Assembly (NCBI GenBank): GCA_032718475.1
Contig: JAUCBJ010001442.1
Location: 1 to 57,442, forward strand
Source of the DNA: Nemertoderma westbladi
Lineage: Eukaryota > Xenacoelomorpha > Nemertodermatida > Nemertodermatidae
DNA: 57,442 nt
Reading direction: 5' to 3'
Both the position numbers and the translations under genes were made by a program. The notes under the pieces are model-generated. The model was not told the origin of the DNA, did no database searches, and saw nothing but the letters and a program-made list of their open reading frames with translations. Every line of letters begins with the position of its first letter. The first letter of the stretch is position 1. Shown in pieces: positions 11,300-21,639 of the stretch.

Positions 11300-12908
11300 T
11301 GCCTTACTAGCTACTAGGCCTACCTCCAGACCTCTGTCAGTCAGTATGTCTGTCTGTACACTGTACCCAGTACCTACATGACATTTACATACCTGCATAC
11401 CGTACCCGGTCCCGGTCCGGATCCGGGCACAATTTGCCTTACCCGGCTCCGGTCCAGTTCCCGCCAAATTTCGTGACCCGGTTGAACAATTATAGGGCTG
11501 TAGGGTGTTTGTGTCCCATTCCATATTCTGCTTTCAGCCATTCCATAATTTCGTATAAGTGTCAACCAATGTGAGTCCTACAGTCGATGGCTTCACAGAT
11601 ACAGAATCTATTTCTAATAGATTTGCATCGATTTATTCAGAATTGTTCCACCAGCCCTGTGGCTCAGACATTGAATCACTCCATATGGAAATAATAGAAA
11701 ACCTCGAGAGTTGCTGCACGGAAGATTTACCTAACTGCCTAAGCGCTACTGCGCTAAGGCTGTAAGGTGTCTCCAGATGTAGTTTGGGAAGCATTGCATT
11801 GTTGCATATTGAAAAGTTCCAGGTCGGATGTTACGTTTGGTTTTGATGAACTAGTTTTGATGGACTGATGAACTAGTAATCCATTCTGAAGTGTCAGAAT
11901 TCCGTTGATAAAGGACAAGCTATAGGCAACCAGACGATGACAGGAAATTTAGAAATTATCATGCGATAGCGTATACCGGTAGTTATCCTATGTGATTATA
12001 AAACTTTTCGAATGTGTCATGCTCATGATACTCTCACAATCCGATTGCTTGATTTAAATAAATATCAGTTTGCTTTGCAGAAAGGCACTAACAGTACTAC
12101 TCAGTGTTCATGGGCGGCCCCGGCCATTGAAGTACCCTACTATGGCTGTATGGTATTATTCCAGACAATCGGCCCCAATTTATGGTTGTCTACTGGATGT
12201 ATTCATTACTGGCAATGCGTAATGCATTTTACTTTAGTTGAATGGCGCAAGCTATTCTTTGAACTCATTAAAAATGGTTTTAGCTCCTTTTCTTGCGTAT
12301 CGTACCTACTCTTTTTGTGGATCTACACTAGTCAGACTTGTTGCGTTCGTTGGGACGATTATAAATCGAATATATTTACATTATCGAATGGTTTCCGGCA
12401 GGGATCGGTCGCCTCGCCGATTCTCTTTGTGTTCTCTTAGACTTAGACATCTGGCTTTTTGGAAACTCCGAGACTCGAATGTAGGATGTTTTATGTGTAG
12501 GGCTTATTATTCTGGTGTATTTGCGTATGCAGATGACATCTTGCTACTCTGTCCGTCAGTTATCGGACTACAGTTCATGACTGGGATATGTGAGAAATTC
12601 GCGACTGAACATAAACTGGTGTTTAGTACAGATATTAATCCGGTAAAGTCCAAGTCAAAATGCATTCCTTTTGGAAGGTCCTGGAACGAACCAACTACAA
12701 CAATACATCTAAATAGTATGAGTCTTCTGTGGGTAAAGGTGGCTAGCCACTTGGGAAACATTCTAGATTACAAAAATACATTTAAGTCTGATTCTCTGAT
12801 ATAACAGAACACGGAAACGGGGACAATTTATTGGGAAATTAAATTATATTAGACAGGAGGGCTTTTGCGAACCCGTACACACTGCGTGAATTGCAACGCA
12901 TTTACTGC
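11300..12908 (+). pseudogene. CR1-like LINE, 5' portion of a split copy
   Basis: A degenerate LINE on the plus strand. Recognisable pieces in three frames: pre-RT linker TDTESISNRFASIYSELF (11605-11660), RT fingers KYQFALQKGTNS then CSWAA (12060-12130), LVEWRKLFFELIKNGF (12232-12280), FRQGSVASPILF (12390-12430), and palm FAYADDILLLCPS with the catalytic YADD at about 12526. It ends NPYTLRELQRIYC at 12908, where a foldback element cuts in. The protein resumes at 16194. The upstream CCGG-rich block 11395-11490 is shared with the second copy at 50880. Multiple frameshifts and a lost catalytic Asp motif in the palm mean it is dead. Confidence 0.8.
12900..12908. other. Left 9-bp target-site duplication of the foldback element
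   Basis: ATTTACTGC directly before the element. The right partner at 16183-16193 reads ATTTATACTGC, the same with an extra TA. Both encode the same LINE codons (IYC / LYC), which fixes the insertion site inside the LINE coding sequence. Confidence 0.85.
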
Positions 12909-12958
12909 GGTACAAACTAAAATACTGAGCCAGCTGAAACCAACTGTGGTGAACCATG

Positions 12959-13772
12959 ATGTATCTGGGTCGCAATCTGCCAGTCACGGCAGTGTCTGCA
13001 CAGATCAGCGTTGTCGGCGAGCTCCTCCAGGGTGACCCGGAAGGAATTGAACTCCTCGTTGGGGCCCTGACGCCGCTCGTGGAATTTTATCGCGTCGATG
13101 GCGATACTCCATTAGGCACGGAGGTATCCCTGTATAGCGTCGAGAATCAGCGCCAGGGTTGTGTCCGTGCTGTCGATGTCGACGTGTAGGGTGACTCGCA
13201 GCGTCTCCTGAAGGGCGCTCCCCAGCGCTGCGGCGAGTGCATAGACCTGCTCACCCAAATTGGAAGTCGGCAACCTGCTGACGCTGGGCGTGAACACCCC
13301 ACGCGTGTCGCCATCATCGGAACGTGGCGTAGTCGACGCTGGTGTCGATGCGTTCCAACATGGCGATGTCGATGACGCGGAGGAGCAGGGTTAGCCGCAG
13401 CCTGGGCGAACGTCGGTAGCCCATGTTCGGCCGCAGGATGAGCGGTATTGCAGGCTGCAGCGCTGCGAGGAGTTGCGCCAGGCGTGTGTACGTGCTTGCT
13501 GCTGCGCGAGGTAAGTGTCTGCTGCTGGGCAAGGAGTTGAGCCATGGCCGCCTGGTTATCTGCCTGCTGTTTCGCGAGTAGCATCGCGAAGTCATTGAGT
13601 TTAAACGGGGGGTTGCCCTCCTCATTGTCTGATGCGGCGGGGCTTTGTTTCTTCTTGAGCTTGGGTGGCATGTTCGATATTGATGCCCCAAGTTTTCGCG
13701 AAGACGTGTTGTCGATGTGATTTCCAACGTTAGTTCGAACGTTTAAACAACTGCGCCATGTGGTGAACCATG
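12959..13772 (-). pseudogene. Ty3/gypsy-type gag fragment with 14-bp flanking duplication
   Basis: GC-rich island, unlike its AT-rich surroundings. On the minus strand it begins MPPKLKKKQSPAASDNEEG at 13671, continues with FKLNDFAMLLAKQQADNQAA and a glutamine-rich stretch. After frame changes it reads LALILDAIQGYLRA and, near 13075-12965, FHERRQGPNEEFNSFRVTLE then ELADNADLCRHCRDWQIATQ, a pattern typical of retrotransposon Gag capsid. The protein ends where the element ends; no zinc knuckle, protease or RT follows. TGTGGTGAACCATG flanks it at 12945-12958 and 13759-13772. At 14 bp this duplication is too long for LTR-integrase insertion and suggests LINE-machinery capture. Broken by at least two frame changes and an in-frame stop. 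Confidence 0.65.
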
Positions 13773-14019
13773 CTGTAAGGCTCAGGTGAAGAGTAGAATA
13801 GATGGGATAGGTCTCCCAGATCTAAATATTATTCTCCATATATGCAAAGGCTGAATAATACAGTAATCCCTACCTGTACCGTAGGCCTACACAAAGTAAT
13901 GGTTGCCATGCAACGCACTAAACAATATCTCAAGAATATACTAAGTAGTAGTATTCCCACACCAACTGAAACCAGAAGTAAACAACCTGAAACCAGCTTT
14001 GAAAACCAATAATATTAGT

Positions 14020-14450
14020 TTCTAGGGGAACTTGGATCCCAGCTGGGAATCTAGGGCTGCTGCCTTAGATCCTAGACACGAACTTAGATCCTGGACTCTA
14101 TCTAGTTGTGAGTCTTTAGATCTTAGACTTGGTCTTAGATCATTGGTGTGACATTAGTGATTCGACCTTAAATCCTACATGCGAACTTAGTTCCTAGATA
14201 CGAACTTATATTCTAGATACGAACTTAGATCATGGATGCGACCTTAGGTGCTAGATGCAAACTTAGATACTAGACTCAAACTTAGATCCTGGGTGCAATC
14301 TAGTGGTGCGACCAATGATCCTAGAGGCGAACTTAGATCCTGAGTGCGACCTTAGATCCTAAATGCGAACTTAGATCCTGGGTGCATGCAATCTAGTGGT
14401 GCGACCATAGATCCTAGATGCGAACGTAGATCCTAGATGCGACCGTATTG
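14020..14450. repeat. Left arm: AGATCCTAGATGCGAACTT repeats
   Basis: About 17 imperfect units around AGATCCTAGATGCGAACTT, opened by TTTCTAGGGGAACTT. The arrangement is mirrored at 15740-16095, giving an inverted arm several hundred bp long within the foldback element. Immediate flanks (GAAAACCAATAAT) are mirrored too. Confidence 0.85.
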
Positions 14451-14688
14451 CCAGTATTCCTAATTTCCAATACTAAAAGCATGATACTGCAATTCTTGGC
14501 AGTTCAGCAGTTTGGCTACATTACATACAACAATTACGGTAGGCCTAGAGTACAGCAGTAGTGACATTAACCAGTCTTAGCATCTGTCTTTTTCTTCTGT
14601 TCATACTCTGCATTCGTATCGTACCCATACAACAGTACTTACATACAGATCAGTCTGCCGGCACTGCCCACTGTCTGACTGTACATAC

Positions 14689-15616
14689 TAGAGTTGAAAC
14701 AGAGACCTGTTTTTCTTAATCCCGGTGAACCAGAGCCCTACCCAGAGAATTATTTTGAAAAATACCGGAGACCAGAGCCAGAGATCAGAGACTTTGCTTA
14801 TTTTTGTACTTACAATTTGATTACTCCCCTATAGCACATAGCACTGTAAGAAAATAAGCTCTCGTACAGTTTGGGGGGATTAATTAATATTAATTTGGTT
14901 ATATAAATTTGTTTATTAATTCGTTCTTATTTTGTTTTATTGTTAATATTATGTTACATAAATTTGTTTTGCGCCATAGGTACCGGCACTTTGTTAATTA
15001 AAGGCACTTATTTTACAATTGTTCAAATCATATACATTTCAATATACTATAAACTTAGTCATTTACGAATACTTAGTGCACAGGTATAGTACTCTACTCG
15101 CCCCATTTACAAGCCTCGTTACGCTCGTTTTCTCCATTTGGTCGTCATATTATCTATCCTATAACAAATTGAATGGAGATCAGCCCTTTCTTTCACTTTT
15201 AAACATTATGAGTGCCCAAATTAAGCGCCCTTATCTTTAAATAAGAACCGTCTTTAGGTGCTAATTTAAATTAAAATTAAACGCACCTTAAATTAATTAA
15301 ATAGAAGATTATCGGTACATTTATTAGAAATAGTGTAAAAGTGAATATATAATTGTGTTGAATCAGTGTATGAAAAATAGTTAAAAATTAAAGAAATAAT
15401 TAATTGTAAAAAATTTGTGAAAAATTATCTTCATTTCACATTTTGTGTTGTACAGGATCTATTTTTAAATATCTATTTCTAATTTGTAAAATCACTGATC
15501 TCTGGGTAAAATCTGTGTTTTCAATACCCGGGAACCAGAGACCTATCCAGAGACCAAAAAACTGCCCGGAGAATCCAGAGAACAGAGATCAGTGACAAGT
15601 CTCTGTTACAACTCTA
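14689..15616. mobile_element. hAT-like non-autonomous element, 8-bp duplication
   Basis: Inverted ends TAGAGTTGAAACAGAGAC (14689) and GTCTCTGTTACAACTCTA (15616). GTACATAC lies at 14681-14688 and 15617-15624 as an 8-bp target duplication. Subterminal blocks repeat CCAGAGA/CCCAGAG motifs (14755-14800 and 15490-15600). The interior is AT-rich. The 73-codon frame at 15019-15240 has no recognisable domain and I do not call it a gene. Confidence 0.88.
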
Positions 15617-15739
15617 GTACATACTGTAGGCTTCATACTGTAAAAATAATTAGCCATATTACAGTGTAGGGTCCTACAGTATTTTTACCTGTACCTGTTC
15701 CATCTTAATGTAATTCTGTAGTTTCTAGTTTCTGTTAGT

Positions 15740-16095
15740 TTCTAAGTTCATGTCTAAGGTCGCACCTGTAGATCGCACCTACGATCTAAATTAGCATTTA
15801 GGATCTAAGGTCGCACGCATGATCTAAGATCGCATCTAGGATCTAAGGTCGCACACAGGATCTAAGCTCGCATCTAGGATCTAATTTCGCATCTAGGATC
15901 TATGTTCGCATCTAGGATCTATGGTTGCATGTAGGATCTAAAGTTCGAATCACTAATATCACACCCAAGAATCTAAGACCGTGTCTAAGATCTAAAGTCT
16001 CCCAACTCGATAAAGTGCAGGATCTAAGTTCGTGTCTAGAATCTAAGGTAGCACCCCTGGTACCCAGCCGAGATATAAGTTCCCCTAGAAACTAT
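15740..16095. repeat. Right arm: inverted AGATCCTAGATGCGAACTT repeats
   Basis: Mirror of the left arm: units of the form GGATCTAAGTTCGCATCTA, closing with AAGTTCCCCTAGAAA. The order of variant units also mirrors the left arm (for example the ATTAGTGATTCGA variant appears as TCGAATCACTAAT). Confidence 0.85.
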
Positions 16096-16182
16096 TATTA
16101 TTATTGGTTTTCACAGCTGGTTTCAGGTGGTTTACTGCTGGTTTCAGGTGGTTTTAGCTGGTTTAGTATTTTAGTTTGTACC

Positions 16183-16375
16183 ATTTATACTGCACTAGTT
16201 GTTACGGTAGTTATTTATGGTATCTTTTCTCCGCTAGTTGTTGTAGGCTTTTTACATCATGGAATATTAATATTCGAATTGTGTTCGGTTTACATTATGC
16301 TAGTCACAGATATATTGTTGAAAACTTGTTACCTTTCCACACCCTTGTATTATGTTACATAAATTTTTAAAGGGT
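16183..16375 (+). pseudogene. CR1-like LINE, 3' portion of the split copy
   Basis: Directly after the right target duplication the frame reads LYCTSCYGSYLWYLF, then FTSWNINIRIVFGLHYASHR, then YIVENLLPFHTLVLCYINF. This matches the usual tail of CR1-type RT proteins (YC.S.YGS.LW, W...R...LPY.THR). It continues the fragment that stopped at 12908. From 16376 to 16820 I see only AT-rich DNA. Confidence 0.75.
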
Positions 16376-16827
16376 TTTAGATATACATAAATTTCATTAG
16401 GGATTTACGTACATCAAATCGAAATTGGAAGTAAACTAGAGTGGCAACCCTGGCAAATATTAACAATTTAATTTATATATCGTGTCGTGATTTGTCCCAG
16501 AGTAGTAGATAGATACGGTTAATATATACGGTTAATATAGTGTTAATGATGCCGAATTGCAAACTGAAAGTGATTCTCGATAATGTTTCCATTCGTAACA
16601 TGTAATTACTGGTAACGTACATAAACTTTTGTTGTGCTACATTTATTTTATACATATTTCTTTTACATATTAATTTACAGTGAACCACCGAATCGAAGGC
16701 CGCAAAATCGATATAAATAGTAAATACTGCCTGTGTAGTTCTCACATGCTTTTGTTATATTTTACTATGAATTTAATTTTACTTTGATAGTAATTGGTTT
16801 TAACATGTATAATAATAATTGTGTTTC

Positions 16828-16829
16828 AG
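16828..16829 (+). promoter_or_regulatory. Probable 3' splice acceptor of the zinc-finger gene
   Basis: TTGTGTTTCAG followed by AAGG, 114 bases upstream of the ATG, preceded by an AT/pyrimidine-rich tract. A 5' non-coding exon would lie further upstream. No matching donor can be assigned. Confidence 0.4.
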
Positions 16830-16943
16830 AAGGTTTTCCTGGACTTTGAATTATATCTGCAATAGGCTTGGTATATAGGCCTATCAATCACATTTATATA
16901 CCGATATTGTAATTTATTGATACAGTTTATTAAAGATTTAATA

Positions 16944-18707
16944 ATGAATCAACAAATTAATGTGCTGAAAGATAAATCCTATGGTGCCGATATAATTATA
17001 AAGAAACAACCAGCAGACTCTATAAGTCTAAAGAAAGAACCTATAGACTGTGTTCCCTATTCTCTTGAAGTTAAACAAGATAACTGTGTTTATAGATCGT
17101 CTCCCATGGAAGATCACAACAAATTATTCGATGGAGTAGATGTTGTCCCTGTACTAGATGACAAAGATATTTGTTATGAACAATCTGGAGATTCTTTTGT
17201 TGTCGAAAAACAGGAAAACAACAGTCCAGACTGTTCGTATGGTAGGCCTATTGAAACTGAAGATACAGACACTCATGGTCATCATTATACTTCTGGGTTG
17301 CAGTTTATGAGTGCAAACTCAGAAGGTTCTTTAGTTACTGAGTCATTAGCAGAAACTCAAACTATTAAAGAACAATTTAACGTTGCTGGTTCCTCTCGTG
17401 GCAACGTTGATCTTTACAGAGCTACTGAACCGACAATCAGTTGTGCCACAACAGAGACCGGTAGTTCTGGTGAAACTGTTGGAGAGTTCCAATCACCTTC
17501 AGAAACCAGTTCCTGCTTCCATTGCAATGAATTATTTAATGATAAAGGAAATTTAGAGAGACATATAAAATCCGTTCATAAAGAAGTTAAGAAGAAGTAT
17601 AAATGCGATTATTGTGATAAATTGTTTACAAAGAAGAGTTATGTGAATACTCATATCGACTCTATCCATAACGGTATTATGTATAGTTGCGGTTATTGTG
17701 ATAAAGAATACAACCAGCAAAGCTCCCTAAACACCCATGTCAGCTACTTTCATAAAGATATCAAGTACAGCTGCTCCGATTGTGGGAAATCGTTTCGTAC
17801 AAATTACGACCTAGAAAAACATGTCGAATCAAACCATAAAGATATCAAACATAAATGCCGTTATTGTAAAAAAGAATTCAGTTACAAAAGCAACCTAAAG
17901 TGCCACATCGACTCTGTCCATGAAGGTATTAAGTTCAGCTGCTTCGATTGTGGAAAATTATTTGATACTAAAATCTGTCTCAAACTACATTTCGACTCTA
18001 TCCATAAAGGGATTAAATATAACTGCGGTTATTGTAATAAAGAATTCAATCAGCAAAGGTCCCTAAAGACCCATGTCAACTACTTTCATAAAGATATCAA
18101 GTACAGCTGCTTTGATTGTGGAAAATCATTTGGTACAAAAGGCGAACTAAAACGACATGTCGACTCTATTCATAAAGATATCAAGTACATCTGCTTGGAT
18201 TGTGGAAAATCATTTATTACAAAATCAGACTTAAAACTACATGACGACTCTATCCATAAGGGAATTAAATATAAATGCGGTTATTGTAATAATGAATTCA
18301 ATACGCAACGCAAACTAAACACCCATGTCAACTACTTTCATAAAGATATCAAGTATAGCTGCTTTGATTGTGGAAAATCATTTGTTACAAAAGCCAACCT
18401 AGAACGACATGTCGACTCTATTCATAAAGATATCAAGCACAGCTGCTTTGATTGTGGGAAATCATTTGGTTCAAAACACAGTCTAAATCGACATGTCGAC
18501 TCTATCCATAAAGTTATTAAATATAAATGCGGTTATTGTAATAAAGAATTCAATCAGCAAAGCTCCCTAAAGTTCCATGTCAACTACTTTCATAAAGATA
18601 TCAAGTACAGCTGCTTTGATTGTGGAAAATCATTTGTTAGAAAACCCAGTCTAAAACGACATTTCGATTCTAACCATAAAGGCTCAAACCAAATTTCACC
18701 CACATAA
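16944..18707 (+). CDS. C2H2 zinc-finger protein, 14 fingers
   Basis: Encodes 587 residues from the first ATG; the open frame starts 27 bases earlier but only with TTG. Residues 1-190 are acidic and unstructured, with an LKKEP sumoylation-like site near residue 29. From Cys191 to the end there are 14 fingers of 28 residues each (C-X2-C-X12-H-X4-H, for example YSCFDCGKSF...LKRHVDSIHKDIK). The linker is H(K)DIKY rather than the usual TGEKPY. No KRAB, BTB or SCAN domain is visible. The product is presumably a nuclear sequence-specific DNA-binding protein. An AATAAA signal at 18817 lies 110 bases after the stop. Fingers 7, 10 and 13 (GYCNKEFNQQ type) are near-copies, so the array grew by three-finger (252-bp) duplications. 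This is the only intact-looking host gene here. Confidence 0.9.
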   Translation: MNQQINVLKDKSYGADIIIKKQPADSISLKKEPIDCVPYSLEVKQDNCVYRSSPMEDHNKLFDGVDVVPVLDDKDICYEQSGDSFVVEKQENNSPDCSYGRPIETEDTDTHGHHYTSGLQFMSANSEGSLVTESLAETQTIKEQFNVAGSSRGNVDLYRATEPTISCATTETGSSGETVGEFQSPSETSSCFHCNELFNDKGNLERHIKSVHKEVKKKYKCDYCDKLFTKKSYVNTHIDSIHNGIMYSCGYCDKEYNQQSSLNTHVSYFHKDIKYSCSDCGKSFRTNYDLEKHVESNHKDIKHKCRYCKKEFSYKSNLKCHIDSVHEGIKFSCFDCGKLFDTKICLKLHFDSIHKGIKYNCGYCNKEFNQQRSLKTHVNYFHKDIKYSCFDCGKSFGTKGELKRHVDSIHKDIKYICLDCGKSFITKSDLKLHDDSIHKGIKYKCGYCNNEFNTQRKLNTHVNYFHKDIKYSCFDCGKSFVTKANLERHVDSIHKDIKHSCFDCGKSFGSKHSLNRHVDSIHKVIKYKCGYCNKEFNQQSSLKFHVNYFHKDIKYSCFDCGKSFVRKPSLKRHFDSNHKGSNQISPT

Positions 18708-18816
18708 ATTCTGTTCATAAATCTTTATGTTACCGGTAACGAAATTGTTGTATTTGTTTGTACTGAACTATATTTGTATCTGATCATTATTGGGTATACA
18801 TTTGGTGTGAAAAAAA

Positions 18817-18822
18817 AATAAA
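18817..18822 (+). terminator. Polyadenylation signal AATAAA
   Basis: AATAAA within an A-rich run about 110 bases after the zinc-finger stop codon. Position and match support use as the gene's 3' end; no transcript evidence is available. Confidence 0.55.
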
Positions 18823-18975
18823 AAAAGGTGATTTTATTTAGCCCCCGTTTTTTAACTGTGGTGGATGCACCAGTTAATGAAAACTACCGTGCCATACAAT
18901 GTCATAACAACCTTTATCACAATGTCCATCTCGAAATAATATCTTGTCTCAGCGAATTGGCAATTTAAATAACAG

Positions 18976-19400
18976 TTCTTTTAAAGATCAAGTCCTGTTA
19001 GTTCACCGTATGGAAAAACTTAACATTACAAAAAGATTCCTCTCCCTCAACTTAGGGGGGGGGGGGGGGGGGTAGCCAAAATTTCGGCATAAAAAAATTC
19101 AAGTCTAGGGGGGTCAAAAATGGAGATCTTGATCGGGAAAATATCAGTTTTTTTTATTGTTTCTAAGAAGTTTTCTAATAAACATTAATTGTAAGAAATG
19201 TTTACAGGTCCATTCCGAGTTGATTAAAAAAAAATTGGCTCGATCAGCCAACCGGATCTCGAGCTTCCTGATCATAAAAGATTCGTGCTTTTCGGTTTTT
19301 TCTAAATTTCTCGAAAACTACCAAGAGACCCTCGATTTTTCTTTACTGATCGACTTCTATTTATTTATTTAAAACTCGATATTAAAATATGTGAAATACA
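18976..19400. repeat. Dispersed repeat with poly-G tract (copy 1)
   Basis: GATCAAGTCCTGTTAGTTCA, TATGGAAAAACTTAACATTA and a long G run around 19055, followed by GTAGCCAAAATTTCGGCAT, recur nearly unchanged at 21735-21900. The later part (18.9-19.4 kb) has no gene. The family continues in the flanks of the LTR retrotransposon at 22.0 and 37.4 kb. Confidence 0.75.
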
Positions 19401-19908
19401 CATAACATAGAAACAGAACAAAGAATACACAAAAGGTCGAGGGAGGGACACTGCCCAGGCTCAAGGCACTTACGGGAGTTTGGGTACTATAAAGTGAATA
19501 TAAAATATACTGTAATGCACATACAGTACACTTTACAAATTGCTATAATTTTATAAATTTATAATGAAATTGAGACTTATAAAAAGAAAAACGAGACGAA
19601 AAACTAAAACAATAAGAAAAAGTGACAAAAAATATATTTGTCACTGTTGTGCTAAAAATAATGGATTGCCAAGGGGGTCGTGTAAAATTACAGTGCTCCA
19701 AAAAGTCGATCGCCAGCAACTTGCGTGAAAATATGTTCAGGTTACAAGAATCAACTACTGAAGAAGGGAGATTATTCCATAATCTGACTGCACGAGAGGA
19801 GAAAGAATGTTTGCTGATATCTAAACGACCCCTAGCTACGTAAAGTTTCCTACTGTTGCCACGAAGACCAGCTCGGGGAGCTTGAGAGAAATAATTATCA
19901 AACTCAGA

Positions 19909-20742
19909 TCAACAAGACCGTGTGCAATTTTGTAAACAATTTTTAGCTAAAGGTTGTAGGGAAAGCAGTTCGAGGCGGTCCATGTAGCTAGAGTAGGGTT
20001 TCTTACAGCGCATAAACAGACGACGAGTAAAGTAGCGTTGAATACCCTCAATCATGTCTATGCTGCGTTTTGTATGTGGAGACCAGACAGGCGTGCAATA
20101 TTCTACAAGTGGCCGAGCTATGGCTTTATAAGCTATTATTAAAGCTTGACGGTTACTAGTTATGATGCTCCTGAATAACATATTGATAACTTTGTAAGCT
20201 TTTGCTGTTTGGTCTCTACAATAAAGATCAAATTTTAGATCGGATGAAATTGTTAGGCCCAGGTCCTTACAGTGTGTATCAGAGGTTAGCACAGACGAAT
20301 TGAGAGTGTATTCGCGCTTCGCATTGGATGAGCCAACATAAATAACAATACATTTATGGGTTGCAATAGAGAGCTGCCATTCGCTCGCCCATGCCTCCAG
20401 CTTGCTGAGTGCTTGGACGAGGGAATCACTCTCGGTTGTACTAGAATACAATTTCACATCATCAGCAAAAAGTTTCACTGTATGAAAACAAGAAATAGCA
20501 CTGGTCCCAGAACACTTCCTTGGGGTGTGCCTCATTTCCGCTAGCACATCGGCGAAAATTTTCGCCTTACTACTGTCATCTACTACAGTTTCGCCGTTAT
20601 GTTTCAAAGGTCCAATTACATTACGATCCTTCCTTTTGGAGTTCATATATTTAAATATTTTATTGGGGTCGGCCGAGTTGATAATTTTAGTTTCGTATGC
20701 GCAGGTGGCACGAAGAGCCGCTTTGGAAGCTAGTAGTGCCAC
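19909..20742 (-). pseudogene. LINE reverse-transcriptase remnant with internal deletion
   Basis: A 277-codon frame whose first 75 residues (NKIFKYMNSKRKDRNVIGPL, SSKAKIFADVLAE) are the linker before RT. The frame then jumps directly to the palm: LFADDVKLYSSTTESDSLVQ with catalytic FADD, followed by thumb motifs (KDLGLTISSDLKF, ARPLVEYCTPVWSPHTKRSI, IEGIQRYFTRRL). The fingers and the first catalytic Asp region are missing. Immediately before the FADD block another frame reads GTPQGSVLGPVLFLVF, so a frameshift sits there as well. A member of the Jockey/CR1-like group by motif style; dead. Confidence 0.85.
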
Positions 20743-21071
20743 CCGCTGCTACGCCTGTTTCCCATGCTTGTTATTACGCCTTTTCCATAGCCTTTTTTTG
20801 TGCGCTGCAGGCGCTTAACATATAAAGGATAACTGTTTCTTTTATCGACATTAAACGATTTAAAAGGAACAAATTGTTCAACACCTGATTTAATTACAGC
20901 GCTAAAAATATTGTAATTTTCATTCACTGTAGTACAAGAAGCAAGCTGTGAAATAAGATCAGCATTTCTAATATAATTATTAAAAAAAGTATAGTCTCCG
21001 TTTGAATAGTCATAGTATCCCGTAATAGGTGCAGGTGCGCTGTCATTTCTACATACAATGATATCAAACAC
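20730..21071 (-). pseudogene. LINE linker region between endonuclease and RT
   Basis: A 113-codon frame with GYYDYSNGDYTFFNNYIRNA, NENYNIFSAVIKSGVEQFVP and RNSYPLYVKRLQRTKK, a pattern commonly found between the endonuclease and RT of Jockey/CR1-like LINEs (a DY...D....L stretch, then FVP, then a basic P.....R helix). It precedes the RT remnant in the same direction and belongs to the same element. Confidence 0.7.
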
Positions 21072-21639
21072 AACACAATCGTATGGTTACTAGTGGAAAC
21101 GGCGCGTCAGTGTGAACGTCGCTGATGAATTGCCGGTCAGTAGTAAACACTAGATCCAGAACATTATCTTCACAGGTGGGGACTAACTGGATCTGGTATA
21201 AACTATTTTGTAACACAAAATCATCGAATTTATTATACAGGCCCTGGCAATTACCGAGTAGTTACTTCCATTCACGAGTAAAGAATTTGGTACATCGTCA
21301 TTAAGCCACGTTTCAGTTATGCAAACTACTGTATATCATATTGTTGATCAGATAGTAAATATTGTAACTCTATCAGTTTATTTTTTAATGAGCGAGCATT
21401 AAAATGACAACACTTAATAAACGGTCCAAGTACTTGGGCTAGACCCCCCTTTACTGGTTTCCCTGGGCCTGGGTGTAAACTCCGGCTGAGGGCCGCGATG
21501 ATTCCGACACGTGATTTCTCGTGTGGTCATCGCTAACTTGTTGATGGTTCCATTGGCGGTTGCGTTTCCACTTTCAATCTTGATGGCGTTCAAACTTCCA
21601 AATTGAAGCATCCGATCGGTCCGACCGTTCTATTAGGAA

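Larger units (their letters stand above)
12909..16182. mobile_element. Foldback / MULE-like TIR element (3.27 kb) inserted into the LINE
   Basis: Ends are GGTACAAACTAAAATACT (12909) and AGTATTTTAGTTTGTACC (ending 16182), followed inward by GCTGAAACCA-type repeats and then long arms of about 20-bp repeats (see 14020 and 15740). A 9-bp target duplication and long composite arms fit MULE-like or foldback elements. No transposase of its own is present. It has received two later insertions: a gag fragment at 12959-13772 and a hAT-like element at 14689-15616. Confidence 0.85.
19440..21620 (-). mobile_element. Jockey/CR1-like LINE, broken, minus strand
   Basis: The element reads from about 21620 (5') to 19440 (3'). 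Endonuclease remnants are seen at 21410-21290 (HFNARSLKNKLIELQYLLS) and 21240-21100 (TCEDNVLDLVFTTDRQFISD). The linker to the RT lies at 21071-20730 and the RT at 20742-19909. The 3' part 19440-19900 has no coding content. It is interrupted by frameshifts and at least one deletion. Dispersed-repeat copies on both sides suggest it inserted into that repeat. Confidence 0.75.

Noticed and set aside
12012-12804. Two overlapping plus frames read as separate genes
   Set aside because: Both are frameshifted parts of one degenerate LINE RT, as shown by motif order and the second copy at 51476.
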